Source: Microbacterium maritypicum
GTDB taxonomy: Bacteria > Actinomycetota > Actinomycetes > Actinomycetales > Microbacteriaceae
NCBI RefSeq assembly: GCF_008868125.1
Contig: NZ_WAAQ01000002.1
Location: forward strand, 930,001-994,000
Direction: 5' to 3'
Length of the DNA stretch: 64,000 nucleotides
Positions 34,905-44,352 of the stretch are shown one piece after another. A program made the translations under genes and the position numbers. Below the pieces are notes generated by a model. That model made no database searches and was not told the DNA's origin. It was given only the letters and a program-made list of their open reading frames with translations. How positions within the stretch are numbered: the first letter of the stretch is position 1; each line of letters begins with the position of its first letter.

Positions 34905-35306
34905 ATGGACGACCGGAGTGGTTGCGCGGATGATCGTGGCTCCAGCCCGGTGGAGTTCGTGCTCGTCGGAACGCTCCTCACCGCCCTCACGCTCGCTGTG
35001 TTGCAGCTCGCGTTCGCGGTGTACGTGCGCAACGTGGTGCACGACGCCGCCGTCGAAGGCGCCTACCACGCGGCTCTCGCCGATACGACCCCGGAGGAGG
35101 GCATCGAACGCACCAGGGACGTCATCTCCCGCGCGGTCGGCGCGGACTACGCCGAGGACATCCGAATCGGCGTCTCCGGCGCCCCGCCCTACGAGACGGT
35201 CGACGTCCGGGTCCGCACGACGTTTCCGCTGCTCGGACTGATCGGCCTTCCCCTCGCGATGGAGGTGGAGGCTCATGCACCTGCCGAGACTTTCGGGGAG
35301 GAATGA
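34905..35306 (+). CDS. tadE: TadE-family pseudopilin
   Basis: 133 residues. It starts with a polar segment, then SSPVEFVLVGTLLTALTLAV, the TadE signature with a glutamate at the helix start. The remaining part is extracellular. Minor pilin/pseudopilin for the Tad pilus. It is 1 nt from the pilin gene and overlaps the next gene by 32 nt. Confidence 0.8.
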   Translation: MDDRSGCADDRGSSPVEFVLVGTLLTALTLAVLQLAFAVYVRNVVHDAAVEGAYHAALADTTPEEGIERTRDVISRAVGADYAEDIRIGVSGAPPYETVDVRVRTTFPLLGLIGLPLAMEVEAHAPAETFGEE

Positions 35307-35730
35307 CGAGGGATCGGCCGCCCTGGAGTTCATCGCGGTGGGGGTGATCCTCCTGGTGCCGCTGATCTATCTCGTCATCGCGCTCGGTGCGATCCAGGAG
35401 CAGACCTTCGGGGCGGAAGCGGCAGCACGGCACATCGCCCGCGTGATCGCACGAGCGCCAGACGCTGCGACTGCGGCGGACCGCAGCGACGCGGTGCTCG
35501 CAGGGATCGTGGACGAGTACGGCCTCGATGAGGACGCGGTCGATGTGATGCTCTCCTGCGCACCGCCCGCAGCGGAGTGTCCGTCGGCCGGCACGACGAT
35601 CGTCGTCACCGTCACCACGCGGGTACGGCTGCCGCTGGTGCCGGAGGTGCTCGGACTCGACCGGTCGACGGCCGTCCCGGTGCAGGCCGAAGCGGTGCAG
35701 AAGGTGTCACGGCTGTGGGGGACGGGATGA
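35275..35730 (+). CDS. TadE/TadF-like pseudopilin
   Basis: 151 residues. GSAALEFIAVGVILLVPLIY is again the TadE-like helix with its glutamate. A cysteine pair (LSCAPPAAECPS) in the extracellular part may form a disulfide. Overlaps both neighbours, so the operon is translated as a unit. Confidence 0.8.
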   Translation: MHLPRLSGRNDEGSAALEFIAVGVILLVPLIYLVIALGAIQEQTFGAEAAARHIARVIARAPDAATAADRSDAVLAGIVDEYGLDEDAVDVMLSCAPPAAECPSAGTTIVVTVTTRVRLPLVPEVLGLDRSTAVPVQAEAVQKVSRLWGTG

Positions 35731-36167
35731 GGGGGCAGTCCCGAACAGCTCACGGCGCGGTCGGCGACCAGGAGGAGGGGAGCGTGCTGCTGCTCACTCT
35801 CGGCTACGTACTGCTCGCTCTGGCCGTGATCTTCGTGTGCGTCTGCGCCACCGATCTCTACATCGCCCAGAAGCGGTTGGACGCACTCGCCGATTCCGCG
35901 GCGCTCGCCGGAGCGGACGGTTTCACCCTGGCGGTGTACGACGACAGCGTGCGGGCCGAGCTGACCGATGCCGGCGTCGAGGAACAGGCCGACGCTCTCA
36001 TGAGCGCGCTGCCGGGCGAGGCGTCGCTCACCGCCGCGGGCACGCCCGACGGTGTCACCGCCCGGGTGACCGTCGCCGCGGAATGGCATCCGCCGCTGGT
36101 GTCCGTGTTCGTGCCCGGAGGTGTGCCGCTGGAGTCGACCGCCACCAGCCGCACGGCCCTGCGGTAA
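35727..36167 (+). CDS. TadG-related pilus assembly protein (Rv3654c-like)
   Basis: 146 residues from ATG 35727, overlapping the previous stop as ATGA. A hydrophobic helix (GSVLLLTLGYVLLALAVIFV) is followed by QKRLDALADSAALAGADG, the typical sequence after the TadG N-terminal helix. It closes the Tad operon; nothing else pilus-related follows. Confidence 0.78.
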   Translation: MRGQSRTAHGAVGDQEEGSVLLLTLGYVLLALAVIFVCVCATDLYIAQKRLDALADSAALAGADGFTLAVYDDSVRAELTDAGVEEQADALMSALPGEASLTAAGTPDGVTARVTVAAEWHPPLVSVFVPGGVPLESTATSRTALR

Positions 36168-36180
36168 CAGATGCCTCGGC

Positions 36181-36741
36181 TCAGCGAGGGTCGCGCAGCT
36201 GCGTGAGCAGTCCGTCGAGCCGGGGAACGAGTTGCGGCGGCACCTCGGCGGGCAGGGCGTCGACCGGCCACCAGCGCACGTCCTCCGACTCCTCGCTCAC
36301 AGTCAGCGCGGACTCACGGTCGACGACGACCGCGATGCCGATGTCGAGGTGCGAGGCGCAGGCGCCGAAGCGCGAGGAAAGCCCATGGTGGTCGAGGTCG
36401 TAGGCGAGGGGGGCGGGCGTCGGCTCCACCACGATGCCCGTCTCCTCGCGCAGTTCACGCAGCGCGCCGGCCACCACCGAATCATCGCCGTGCTCGACGT
36501 GGCCTCCCGGCTGCACCCAGAACTGCCCCTTGCGATGGAAGACGAGCAGCGTGTGCTGCAGGGACGCATCGAACACCACGCACGACGCGGTGAGGTGATC
36601 GGGTCCTGCCTCCCGATGCACCGGGCCACCCTCTGCCGCGAAGAACGACGCGAAGTCGGCCTGCGCTGCACGGTCTCGTTCCGATCGCGGCACGAAGGTC
36701 GAGACCAGTCGGTGGGCATCCGCCTCCAGGGCCTGGGTCAT
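36181..36741 (-). CDS. NUDIX hydrolase
   Basis: 186 residues. The Nudix box is GGHVEHGDDSVVAGALREL followed by REETG, complete except D for the usual E in the GE pair. An N-terminal ~45-residue extension precedes the domain. Substrate unknown. ATG 36741 overlaps the stop of the MFS gene, so the two are co-expressed on the minus strand; the frame is open upstream across the MFS gene but that is not coding. Confidence 0.88.
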   Translation of the reverse strand: MTQALEADAHRLVSTFVPRSERDRAAQADFASFFAAEGGPVHREAGPDHLTASCVVFDASLQHTLLVFHRKGQFWVQPGGHVEHGDDSVVAGALRELREETGIVVEPTPAPLAYDLDHHGLSSRFGACASHLDIGIAVVVDRESALTVSEESEDVRWWPVDALPAEVPPQLVPRLDGLLTQLRDPR

Positions 36742-38036
36742 TCCTGTTCCCCCTCGGAGGAGTCGTCGCCGGATTCCGGTCGCTCCCGCGGCACGAACTG
36801 CGGGATCCACCGCAGGAACCCCAGAGCGCCGACGAGGCCGACCACGCCCATCGCGGCCGCCGCGAACGGCAGGGCGGCGACAGCCGTGATGGCCGAGACG
36901 AGCAGCGGAGCGATCGCTCCGCCCGCGTCGGTGAGCGTGCGCCAGGATCCGAGGAACGCCGCGGGTTCCCGCTTCGGGGCGACGTCGGCGCCCAGAGTCA
37001 GCAGGATGCCGCTCGAGAGGCCGTTGCCGACACCGAGGACAGCGGCGAACATGCCGAACCACAGAACCGCCGCATCCACGTCGTGCGTGAACGACAGGGC
37101 GAGGAACCCTGCGCCCATGAGAACCATCGCCGGCATCGCCGCCCAAAGTCTGCCGAAGCGGTCCATCACCTGGCCGCTCGCATAGAAGAGCGCGAAGTCG
37201 ATGGCGCCGGAGACGCCGACCACGAGGGCGATGGTCGAGGCATCCAATCCCAGCGACAGTCCCCACAGCGGCAGCACCACCTGTCGCGCCGAGCGGACCG
37301 CGGAGAGCGACGCGGCGGCGAGCCCGAGCCGGCCGAGCACCGCGCGCTGACGCCACATGGTCTGGAATATGCCCAGGCGCTCGATCGTCGGGATCGATCC
37401 GCTCACCGCCTCGCCGGAGTCCTCCAGATAGCGCTCGTGAGTGGTCGACGGTACCGGCGGGACCATCTTCTCGGGGTCGGGCCCGAAGAGCACCAGCACG
37501 ACCATGACCACCAGGCAGCCCAGGAAGAACCAGATCGCCGCACTCTCGCTCCCGAACAGCTGCAGGAGCCCCGCGGCCACGAAGGGGCCGATGAAGATGC
37601 CGAGGCGGAAGCTGCCGCCGAGCAGCGAGAGCGAACGCGCACGGAAGGCGACCGGCAGGCGAGTGGTCATGAACGCGTGCCGGGCGAGACCGAAGGCCGC
37701 CGCGCAGATCCCGAGGAGGAAGACCGAGGCCGCCAGCACGCCGAGCGAGGGCGCGAACACCATTCCGAGTCCGGCGACGATGGCGATCACGCCGGCGATG
37801 ACCATCGTGTACCTCTCGCCGATCTTGCCCACGGCCCAGCCGGCAGGAAGGTTGCCGCACAACTGACCGATGACGAGGGCGGAGGCCACGAGGGCGGCGA
37901 ACGCCACGTCGGCGCCCATGGATGCGGCGAGCACCGGGATGAGCGGAATCACGGCGCCTTCGCCGAGGGCGAAGAGGATCGTCGGCAGATACACCATGGG
38001 CCCGAACTGTCGAAGGACCGTCGAAGCACTGCTCAC
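36738..38036 (-). CDS. MFS transporter
   Basis: 432 residues, about 12 membrane helices. Loop 2-3 has AGWAVGKIGERYTMV, in the place of the MFS signature motif, and the second half has ASGQVMDRFGRLWAAM. The central loop (PEKMVPPVPSTTHERYLED) is long and charged. It looks like a drug or metabolite efflux protein; substrate unknown. GTG start with TAGCGT 6 nt upstream. Confidence 0.87.
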   Translation of the reverse strand: MSSASTVLRQFGPMVYLPTILFALGEGAVIPLIPVLAASMGADVAFAALVASALVIGQLCGNLPAGWAVGKIGERYTMVIAGVIAIVAGLGMVFAPSLGVLAASVFLLGICAAAFGLARHAFMTTRLPVAFRARSLSLLGGSFRLGIFIGPFVAAGLLQLFGSESAAIWFFLGCLVVMVVLVLFGPDPEKMVPPVPSTTHERYLEDSGEAVSGSIPTIERLGIFQTMWRQRAVLGRLGLAAASLSAVRSARQVVLPLWGLSLGLDASTIALVVGVSGAIDFALFYASGQVMDRFGRLWAAMPAMVLMGAGFLALSFTHDVDAAVLWFGMFAAVLGVGNGLSSGILLTLGADVAPKREPAAFLGSWRTLTDAGGAIAPLLVSAITAVAALPFAAAAMGVVGLVGALGFLRWIPQFVPRERPESGDDSSEGEQE

Positions 38037-38118
38037 AGCTTCACGCTACTCCCGTTGCGGAAAGGTCTCCGACGACGGGGTCCCCGCGCGGGCAGGCGGC
38101 ACGTTAGGCTGAGGTGTC

Positions 38119-39228
38119 ATGCTCGAACTAGATCTCTCCGCCGAAATCCAGGCGCTCAGGCACACCTTCGGCGACATCAGCGAGGTCGTCGATGTCTCCC
38201 GTCTCCGCGACGACATCGCGCGTCTCAGCGAGGAGGCCGGTGCCCCCGACCTCTGGGACGACACCGAGAACGCGCAGAAGGTGACCAGCGCACTCAGCCA
38301 CCGCCAGTCCGAGCTCGCCCGCATCACCGGCATCGCTCAGCGTCTCGATGACCTCGAGGTGCTGATCGGGCTCGCCAACGAGATGGGCGATGAGGACTCC
38401 GCGCAGGAAGCCCGCGCCGAGCTCGCCGCTCTCACCGACCTCATCAACCAGCTCGAGGTGCAGACGCTCCTCGATGGCGAGTACGACGAGCGCGCCGCGA
38501 TCATCACGATCCGCTCCGGCGCCGGCGGCGACGACGCCACAGACTTCGCCGAGATGCTGATGCGCATGTACCTGCGCTGGGCCGAGCGTCACAAGTACCC
38601 CGTCAAGGTCATGGACACGTCCTACGCGGAGGGTGCGGGCATCAAGTCTGCGACCTTCGAGATCGATGCGCCCTACGCCTTCGGTACCATCTCGGTCGAG
38701 GCCGGAACCCACCGCCTCGCCCGCATCAGCCCGTTCGGCTCCGCCGACAAGCGCCAGACGTCGTTCGCCGCCGTCGAGGTCATCCCGCTGATGGAAGAGG
38801 CCACCGAGGTCGACATCCCGGAGAACGACATCCGCGTCGACGTCTTCCGCTCCTCCGGCCCCGGTGGGCAGTCGGTCAACACGACCGACTCGGCCGTGCG
38901 CCTCACCCACCTCCCGACCGGCATCGTCGTGTCGATGCAGAACGAGAAGTCGCAGATCCAGAACCGCGCCGCCGCGATGCGCGTGCTGCAGACGCGACTC
39001 CTGCTCCTGCAGAAGGAGCAGGAAGCGGCGAAGAAGAAGGAGCTCGCGGGCAACATCACCGCGAGCTGGGGCGACCAGATGCGCTCGTACTTCCTCTACG
39101 GCCAGCAGCTGGTCAAAGACCTCCGCACCGGACAGGAGTCCGGCAACCCGGCGGCGGTGTTCGACGGCGACCTCGACGACTTCATCTCGGCGGGCATCCG
39201 CTGGCGCAAGCGCAAGATCGAGGACTGA
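38119..39228 (+). CDS. prfB: Peptide chain release factor 2
   Basis: 369 residues. RF2 ends translation at UGA and UAA. The SPF recognition motif (RISPFGSADKRQTSF) and the catalytic GGQ (SSGPGGQSVNTTDSAVRL) are intact. The gene is read in one frame; there is no internal UGA frameshift site like that of E. coli. TAGGCT lies 8 nt before the ATG. Confidence 0.96.
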   Translation: MLELDLSAEIQALRHTFGDISEVVDVSRLRDDIARLSEEAGAPDLWDDTENAQKVTSALSHRQSELARITGIAQRLDDLEVLIGLANEMGDEDSAQEARAELAALTDLINQLEVQTLLDGEYDERAAIITIRSGAGGDDATDFAEMLMRMYLRWAERHKYPVKVMDTSYAEGAGIKSATFEIDAPYAFGTISVEAGTHRLARISPFGSADKRQTSFAAVEVIPLMEEATEVDIPENDIRVDVFRSSGPGGQSVNTTDSAVRLTHLPTGIVVSMQNEKSQIQNRAAAMRVLQTRLLLLQKEQEAAKKKELAGNITASWGDQMRSYFLYGQQLVKDLRTGQESGNPAAVFDGDLDDFISAGIRWRKRKIED

Positions 39229-39234
39229 TTCCTC

Positions 39235-39268
39235 GAAGAAGGCCCCGGAGAGATCCGGGGCCTTCTTC
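39235..39268. terminator. Bidirectional terminator after prfB
   Basis: GAAGAAGGCCCCGGA and TCCGGGGCCTTCTTC form a perfect 15-bp stem with a GAGA loop. It serves prfB and probably the convergent DUF2510 gene. Confidence 0.92.
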
Positions 39269-39282
39269 GTGTGCGTCGTCGG

Positions 39283-40353
39283 TCAGTAGTTCGCGCCCTT
39301 GAGGGTTCCGGTCACTTCCTCGTAGCTGAAGAGGATGCACTGCACGGTGCGATCCGATGCGTGGTTCCAGGATGACTTCGTCGGCTGGTAGTAGTAGTAA
39401 TCGAGCTCGGAGACGTCGTAGGAGACGCCGACGTACGACTCGAACGCCGCGAGGCAGCCGTCCGACGCCGTGACGCCCAGGGCGTCGTCCCCGGGGAACT
39501 CGCCGTCTTCGACGTCGAAGATGAGGTAGATCTCGTCGGTGTGGGGCTGCTCGCACGGCACGACGGGAAGATCGAAGATCACGTCGTCGTCGGTGTATTC
39601 GACCAGGGGGAGGCAGTCGCCGACCTCGAGCTCCTCGAAGGGGACCATCTCCGCACCCTCGATGGTGGAGGGATCCTCGCGTCCGGTGGAGGAATCGCCC
39701 TCGGACGACGGGCGATCGCCGGGAGCGGCGAACGGACTGTCGCCGTTCTCCGCGATCGACGACGTCGCCAGCACGAGGAAAGAGACCGCGGCGGCGAGCA
39801 CCGCGCCGACGACGGCTACGACCAGTCCGGCGATGCCGGGCCACTTCCGTCCGCGCAGGAAGAGCGAGATCAGCGACATCACGAAGCCCACGGCGAGCAG
39901 CGCCCAACCGGCGATCGCGATCACCGGGAAGCAGGCGCAGACGACGCCGATGACCACGGCGACAAGTCCGATGATCCCCACCACCGGCACTCCGGTCGCG
40001 GGCTGCGGAGACGGTGCGACCGGCCACGACGCCGCCGGGTATCCGCCGTATGCCGGATACGTCATACCGGCAGGGGACGTGGTCGCAGCGGGCGCGGGCA
40101 TCTGGCCTGCGAGCGTGTACGGCGGGACGAAGGGCGCCGGTTCGGCGTCGGCGGGCGGGGTGATGGGTACAGCCGGCACAGGAGCCTCCGGCGCCGGTTC
40201 GGAAGCCGTCGGCTCCTGCACTCTCGGTTCAGACGCTGTCGACTCGCCGCCAGGCGCTGGCCTCCCCGTGACGACATGCTCGGTCCACTGCAGACCGTCC
40301 CACCACCGTCGGTTCCCGGAGCCGTCGTCGTACCAGCCGGCAGGTGTTGTCAT
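39283..40353 (-). CDS. DUF2510 membrane protein A
   Basis: 356 residues. The N-terminal DUF2510 motif is TPAGWYDDGSGNRRWWDGLQ-WTEH. A Pro/Ala/Glu-rich linker, then a four-helix membrane part (LRGRKWPGIAGLVVAVVGAV between helices) and an extracellular C-terminal domain with cysteines (VGDCLPL, VVPCEQPHTDE, DGCLAAF) resembling a septum-formation type fold. GGGGAAG precedes ATG 40353. It is a paralogue of the next gene. Confidence 0.8.
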   Translation of the reverse strand: MTTPAGWYDDGSGNRRWWDGLQWTEHVVTGRPAPGGESTASEPRVQEPTASEPAPEAPVPAVPITPPADAEPAPFVPPYTLAGQMPAPAATTSPAGMTYPAYGGYPAASWPVAPSPQPATGVPVVGIIGLVAVVIGVVCACFPVIAIAGWALLAVGFVMSLISLFLRGRKWPGIAGLVVAVVGAVLAAAVSFLVLATSSIAENGDSPFAAPGDRPSSEGDSSTGREDPSTIEGAEMVPFEELEVGDCLPLVEYTDDDVIFDLPVVPCEQPHTDEIYLIFDVEDGEFPGDDALGVTASDGCLAAFESYVGVSYDVSELDYYYYQPTKSSWNHASDRTVQCILFSYEEVTGTLKGANY

Positions 40354-40497
40354 CAGGCTTCCCCGTGTGTCTTTCTCGGTCGGCGAATGCGTGGTGAGGT
40401 CATTCTCGCTACGCCGGCCGATCCTCATCGGTGTGGCCGTCATGACGACGGTAGCGGCGCTGGGCGCCCTGTGTCGAATGACAGGACGACCGCGTGA

Positions 40498-40533
40498 AGA
40501 AGGCCTCAGGAGCGCGGTGCTCCTGAGGCCTTC
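40498..40533. terminator. Terminator between the DUF2510 genes
   Basis: AAGGCCTCAGGAGC pairs with GCTCCTGAGGCCTT around a 5-nt GCGGT loop, with A-rich and T-containing flanks. It follows the minus-strand gene that ends at 40552. Confidence 0.85.
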
Positions 40534-40551
40534 GACGTCACTCTGCGGTGG

Positions 40552-41613
40552 TCAGGGCGTGAAGCACGCGGCGACCGCGTCCGTGTCCCCGAGCACCTCA
40601 GCGAAGCCGTAGAGGGCATCGGTGTCGGTCAGCGCGCCATCGCTCTCGGCGATCGTGCGCAGCGTCGCGTTGTCGAGGTCGGAGGCGACGAACAGGTCCG
40701 CGAGGCAGGAGATCTGAGGCTCGGTGTATCCCTCGGCTCCGGTGGAAGCGAGGATCGCCGTGAGTCCCTGAGCCACTTCAGGAGCGGTCGGGCGAACGCC
40801 GGCATCGGTTCCCTCGGTGCTGTCGGTTCCTTCGGTCTCGCTCGGCGCGGTCGCCTCGATCGACGGAGAAGAGGTGGGCATCCTGTCGATCTCTTCGCTC
40901 ACTCCCTGCGCGAAGGCGAAGAGGTAGACGAACGACATCACGATGCCGATGATCGTCCCGACGACCGCGAGGATGAGCCCCGTGATGCCCGGCCACTTCT
41001 TGCCCTTGAGGAAGACCGAGACGAGGGAGACGATGAACCCGGCGGCGAGCAGGAAGAAGCCGATGAAGCCGATCACCGGGATGAAGACCAGGATCGTGCC
41101 GAGCGCCGCGAGCCCGAGTCCGACGAGTCCGAGGACCGACACCTTCTTCGGCTCCTCGGGACCGGGCTGCCCGTACCCGGCGGCGGCGGGGTAGCCCGTC
41201 GTGCTGCCGGGGTAGGCCGGCGCGGCGCCCGGGTAGGAATCCGACGACGGCGCGGCTGCGCCGACCGGGTAGGCGGGAGCCGCCGGCGCGGAGTATGCGC
41301 CGAGGTCGTCGCTGAGCGGGGTCGTCGCCGCCGTCGCCCCGGGAGCATCATTCACATCCTGAGCGGTGAGACCTGCGGAAGCCGTCTGCGACGGATCCGG
41401 CGACTCGGGGGAGATCGGCGTCTCGTCGGACGGACGGACGACGGTGTCATCGATCGATGGGGTCTCGGCGACCTGCTCCTCGACGACGAGATGCTCCTCG
41501 GAGACGGCCGGGGCATCGGTGGTCTCCGGGGCGAAGTGCTCGGTCCACTGCTGGCCGTCCCACCAGCGCTGTCGACCGGATCCGTCGTCGTACCATCCTG
41601 CGGGCGTAGTCAT
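40552..41613 (-). CDS. DUF2510 membrane protein B
   Basis: 353 residues. Same layout as the neighbour: TPAGWYDDGSGRQRWWDGQQ at the start, a Pro/Ala/Thr linker, a membrane part with LKGKKWPGITGLILAVVGTI, and an extracellular tail with two cysteines (ISCLADLF, VAACFTP). AAGGGGGAC precedes ATG 41613. The shared membrane core shows that A and B arose by tandem duplication; the extracellular parts have diverged. Function unknown. Confidence 0.8.
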   Translation of the reverse strand: MTTPAGWYDDGSGRQRWWDGQQWTEHFAPETTDAPAVSEEHLVVEEQVAETPSIDDTVVRPSDETPISPESPDPSQTASAGLTAQDVNDAPGATAATTPLSDDLGAYSAPAAPAYPVGAAAPSSDSYPGAAPAYPGSTTGYPAAAGYGQPGPEEPKKVSVLGLVGLGLAALGTILVFIPVIGFIGFFLLAAGFIVSLVSVFLKGKKWPGITGLILAVVGTIIGIVMSFVYLFAFAQGVSEEIDRMPTSSPSIEATAPSETEGTDSTEGTDAGVRPTAPEVAQGLTAILASTGAEGYTEPQISCLADLFVASDLDNATLRTIAESDGALTDTDALYGFAEVLGDTDAVAACFTP

Positions 41614-41796
41614 GGGTCCCCCTTGAAAGAATTCGGCGGCCACTTCCTGCAGCCGACATCTTCATGTATAGCAGTGGCAGGCGACGTGGAAGTGGGTCGT
41701 GGATGGGGAACAATCCCCATCCGGTCGGAGGACGGAAGCGTCGTGCGGGGTGTCGCTCGCGGCCAGGGGAGAGCCCGCGCTTAGGCTCGTAGCGCC

Positions 41797-42891
41797 ATGA
41801 TTCGGTTCGAGAACGTCACGAAACGCTACCGCGGGACGTCGAAGCCCGCCCTCTCCGGTGTCGACTTCGAAGTGCAGCGCGGGGAGTTCGTCTTCCTCGT
41901 CGGCGCCTCGGGCTCCGGCAAATCCTCCTGTCTGCGCCTGATCCTGCGCGAAGACGTCCCGACGACGGGGCGGGTCGCTGTGCTCGGCAGAGACCTGCGG
42001 GCGCTCGCCAACCGCAAGGTGCCGTATTTCCGCCGCCACATCGGGTCGGTCTTCCAGGACTTCCGACTTCTGCCGTCGAAGACCGTCTACCAGAACGTCG
42101 CCTTCACGCTTCAGGTGACGGGTTCGTCGCGCGGCTTCATCCAGCAGGCTGTTCCGGAGGCCTTGGCGCTCGTGGGTCTCGACGGCAAGCAGAAGCGGAT
42201 GCCGCACGAGCTCTCCGGCGGCGAGCAGCAGCGCGTCGCGATCGCGCGCGCTCTGGTCAATCGTCCTCAGGTGCTGCTCGCCGACGAGCCGACCGGAAAC
42301 CTCGACCCCGCCACCTCGGTCGACATCATGCAGCTGCTCGCCCGCATCAATGCCGGCGGCACCACCGTGCTGATGGCCACCCACGAAGCCGGATTCGTCG
42401 ACCAGATGCAGCGCCGCGTGATCGAGCTGAGTGACGGCGAGATGGTTCGCGATGAGGTGCACGGCGGGTACGGCGACACCTCCAACATCCCGCGCCTCGT
42501 CCCGGAGGAGGTGCGTGGGGCCGCGGCAGCGGCCGCGCTCACCGCCGTGCAGGAAGTACAACGTCAGACCGCAGACCTCTCCATGGTGCGTGCCGCCCTG
42601 GCGGAGGAGCTCAGCACGCAGCGCAAGGCCGCGGCCGCGGTCGACCGCGACGGGGAGACCGTGGTTCCCCCGGCCCCGCGCACGGTCGAGCCCCCCGAGT
42701 CCGCACGTTCGCAGGCCGCTGATTCTGCCGCGAACGTCGTGGAGCCTCCCGCCGCCGTCGAACCTCCGGCGGTCATCCGCCCGCGAACACACCCCATCAC
42801 GCTGCCGACGGTCGACGTCGCCGAGCTCGGAGTCGCCGATCGCCTCGGCCTCTCCGATGAAGACGACGAGGAAGTGGGCCCGACCTCATGA
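41797..42891 (+). CDS. ftsE: Cell-division ATP-binding protein FtsE with long C-terminal extension
   Basis: 364 residues. FtsE with FtsX controls peptidoglycan hydrolases at the septum. Walker A GASGSGKSS, signature [15 protein letters not shown] and Walker B VLLADEPTGNLD are intact in the first ~225 residues. The other ~140 residues are an Ala/Pro/Glu-rich tail ending in an acidic stretch (LGLSDEDDEEVGPTS), unlike the ~230-residue FtsE of most bacteria. ftsX starts in its stop codon. TAGGCT lies 9 nt upstream of the ATG. Confidence 0.95.
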   Translation: MIRFENVTKRYRGTSKPALSGVDFEVQRGEFVFLVGASGSGKSSCLRLILREDVPTTGRVAVLGRDLRALANRKVPYFRRHIGSVFQDFRLLPSKTVYQNVAFTLQVTGSSRGFIQQAVPEALALVGLDGKQKRMPHELSGGEQQRVAIARALVNRPQVLLADEPTGNLDPATSVDIMQLLARINAGGTTVLMATHEAGFVDQMQRRVIELSDGEMVRDEVHGGYGDTSNIPRLVPEEVRGAAAAAALTAVQEVQRQTADLSMVRAALAEELSTQRKAAAAVDRDGETVVPPAPRTVEPPESARSQAADSAANVVEPPAAVEPPAVIRPRTHPITLPTVDVAELGVADRLGLSDEDDEEVGPTS

Positions 42892-43802
42892 GAATCGGAC
42901 TCATCCTGACCGAAGCCCTGGGCGGGCTCCGGCGGAACATCTCGATGGTGATCTCCGTCGTGCTCGTCACCTTCGTCTCCCTGACGTTCGTGGGTGCAGC
43001 GATCCTGATGCAGGGGCAGATCGGCGTCATGCGCGGCTACTGGGCCGAGCGCGCCCAGGTCGCGGTGTACATGTGCTCGGCGGTCTCGGAATCCGAGACC
43101 TGCCTCGACGGCGCCGCGAGCGAGGAGCAGGTCGCCGCCGTCCGTGCACAGCTCGAGGGCGACGCGCTCAAGCCGCTCATCAGCTCGATGACGTTCGACA
43201 CCAAGGAAGAGACCTACGCCAAGCTCGTCGATCAGCTCGGCGCCGACCAGGCGAGCGTGCTCACGCCCGACCAGGCCTTCGAGGTGTTCTTCGTCACCAT
43301 GAAGGACCCGGGCCAGTCGCAGGTGCTCGCCGAGGCGTTCAGCGGACAGGCCGGTGTGGAGCAGGTCAAGGATCAGCTCCAATACCTCGAGCCGTTGTTC
43401 TCCGCGTTGACCGTCGCGACATACATCGCGGTGGGCATCGCGGTGCTCATGCTCATCGCCGCCACCCTGCTGATCGGAACCACCATCCGACTGTCGGCGT
43501 ATGCCCGACGCAAGGAGATCGGCATCATGCGCCTGGTCGGAGCGTCCAACCGCTTCATCCAGACGCCGTTCGTCCTCGAGGGCGTGTTCGCCGCCTTCCT
43601 CGGCTCCGCCCTGGCCAGCGCCGCGGTCGTGGCCGGCGTGCACTTCGGAGTGAACGGCTACCTTCGGGGCCGGGTTCCGTTCATCACGACATGGGTGACG
43701 ATGCAGGATGCCGCGCTCGTGGTTCCCGTGCTGATCGGCATCGGTGTCATCCTCGCCGCGCTCTCGGCCGGCTTCGCGATCCGACGCTGGCTGCGTACCT
43801 GA
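42888..43802 (+). CDS. ftsX: Cell-division permease FtsX
   Basis: 304 residues, four membrane helices. The large extracellular loop has a cysteine pair (VYMCSAVSESETCLDG), and the C-terminal half holds YARRKEIGIMRLVGASNRFI, the FtsX core motif. ATGA overlap with ftsE. Confidence 0.95.
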   Translation: MRIGLILTEALGGLRRNISMVISVVLVTFVSLTFVGAAILMQGQIGVMRGYWAERAQVAVYMCSAVSESETCLDGAASEEQVAAVRAQLEGDALKPLISSMTFDTKEETYAKLVDQLGADQASVLTPDQAFEVFFVTMKDPGQSQVLAEAFSGQAGVEQVKDQLQYLEPLFSALTVATYIAVGIAVLMLIAATLLIGTTIRLSAYARRKEIGIMRLVGASNRFIQTPFVLEGVFAAFLGSALASAAVVAGVHFGVNGYLRGRVPFITTWVTMQDAALVVPVLIGIGVILAALSAGFAIRRWLRT

Positions 43803-43865
43803 TAGCCTGAAAGGCTGCTCGGTCGGATCGATCGATCGAGCTCATCACGGCAACAGGAGAGCATC

Positions 43866-44342
43866 ATGCCCAGGGAACGCGGAGAGAAGGTCATCGCGAC
43901 CAATCGTCGCGCACGTCACGACTACACCATCGAGAAGTCGTACGAAGCGGGGATGGTGCTCACCGGCACCGAGGTCAAGTCACTGCGTCAGGGACGCGCC
44001 AACCTCAGCGACGGCTACGCGTTCGTCAAGGGGAACGAGGTCTTCCTCGACTCCGTGCACATCCCCGAGTACTCGCAGGGGCACTGGACCAACCACTCGG
44101 CCAAGCGCATCCGCAAGCTCCTGCTGCACCGCGAGGAGATCGCCAAGATCGCGCACGCGGTGTCGGCAGGCGGATACACACTGATCCCGTTGAAGCTCTA
44201 CTTCTCGGACGGTCGCGCCAAGGTCGAGATCGCTCTCGCGAAGGGCAAGCGCGAATACGACAAGCGCCAGACCCTGCGCGAGCGTCAGGACACCCGAGAG
44301 GCCGACCGCGCCATGCGGCTGCGCAACCGCGTAGGGGAGTAG
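43866..44342 (+). CDS. smpB: SsrA-binding protein SmpB
   Basis: 158 residues. It delivers tmRNA to stalled ribosomes. NRRARHDYTIEKSYEAGMVL, GTEVKSLRQGRANLSDGYA and the basic C-terminal tail are typical. It follows ftsX by 63 bp, the common actinobacterial order ftsE-ftsX-smpB. No tmRNA gene is seen nearby. Confidence 0.96.
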   Translation: MPRERGEKVIATNRRARHDYTIEKSYEAGMVLTGTEVKSLRQGRANLSDGYAFVKGNEVFLDSVHIPEYSQGHWTNHSAKRIRKLLLHREEIAKIAHAVSAGGYTLIPLKLYFSDGRAKVEIALAKGKREYDKRQTLRERQDTREADRAMRLRNRVGE

Positions 44343-44352
44343 TCCCCGGCCG

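Noticed and set aside
38119..39228. Programmed frameshift in prfB
   Set aside because: The gene is continuous from ATG to stop with no in-frame UGA near codon 26.
44343..44352. tmRNA gene next to smpB
   Set aside because: Only 9-10 bp separate smpB from the convergent peptidase gene.
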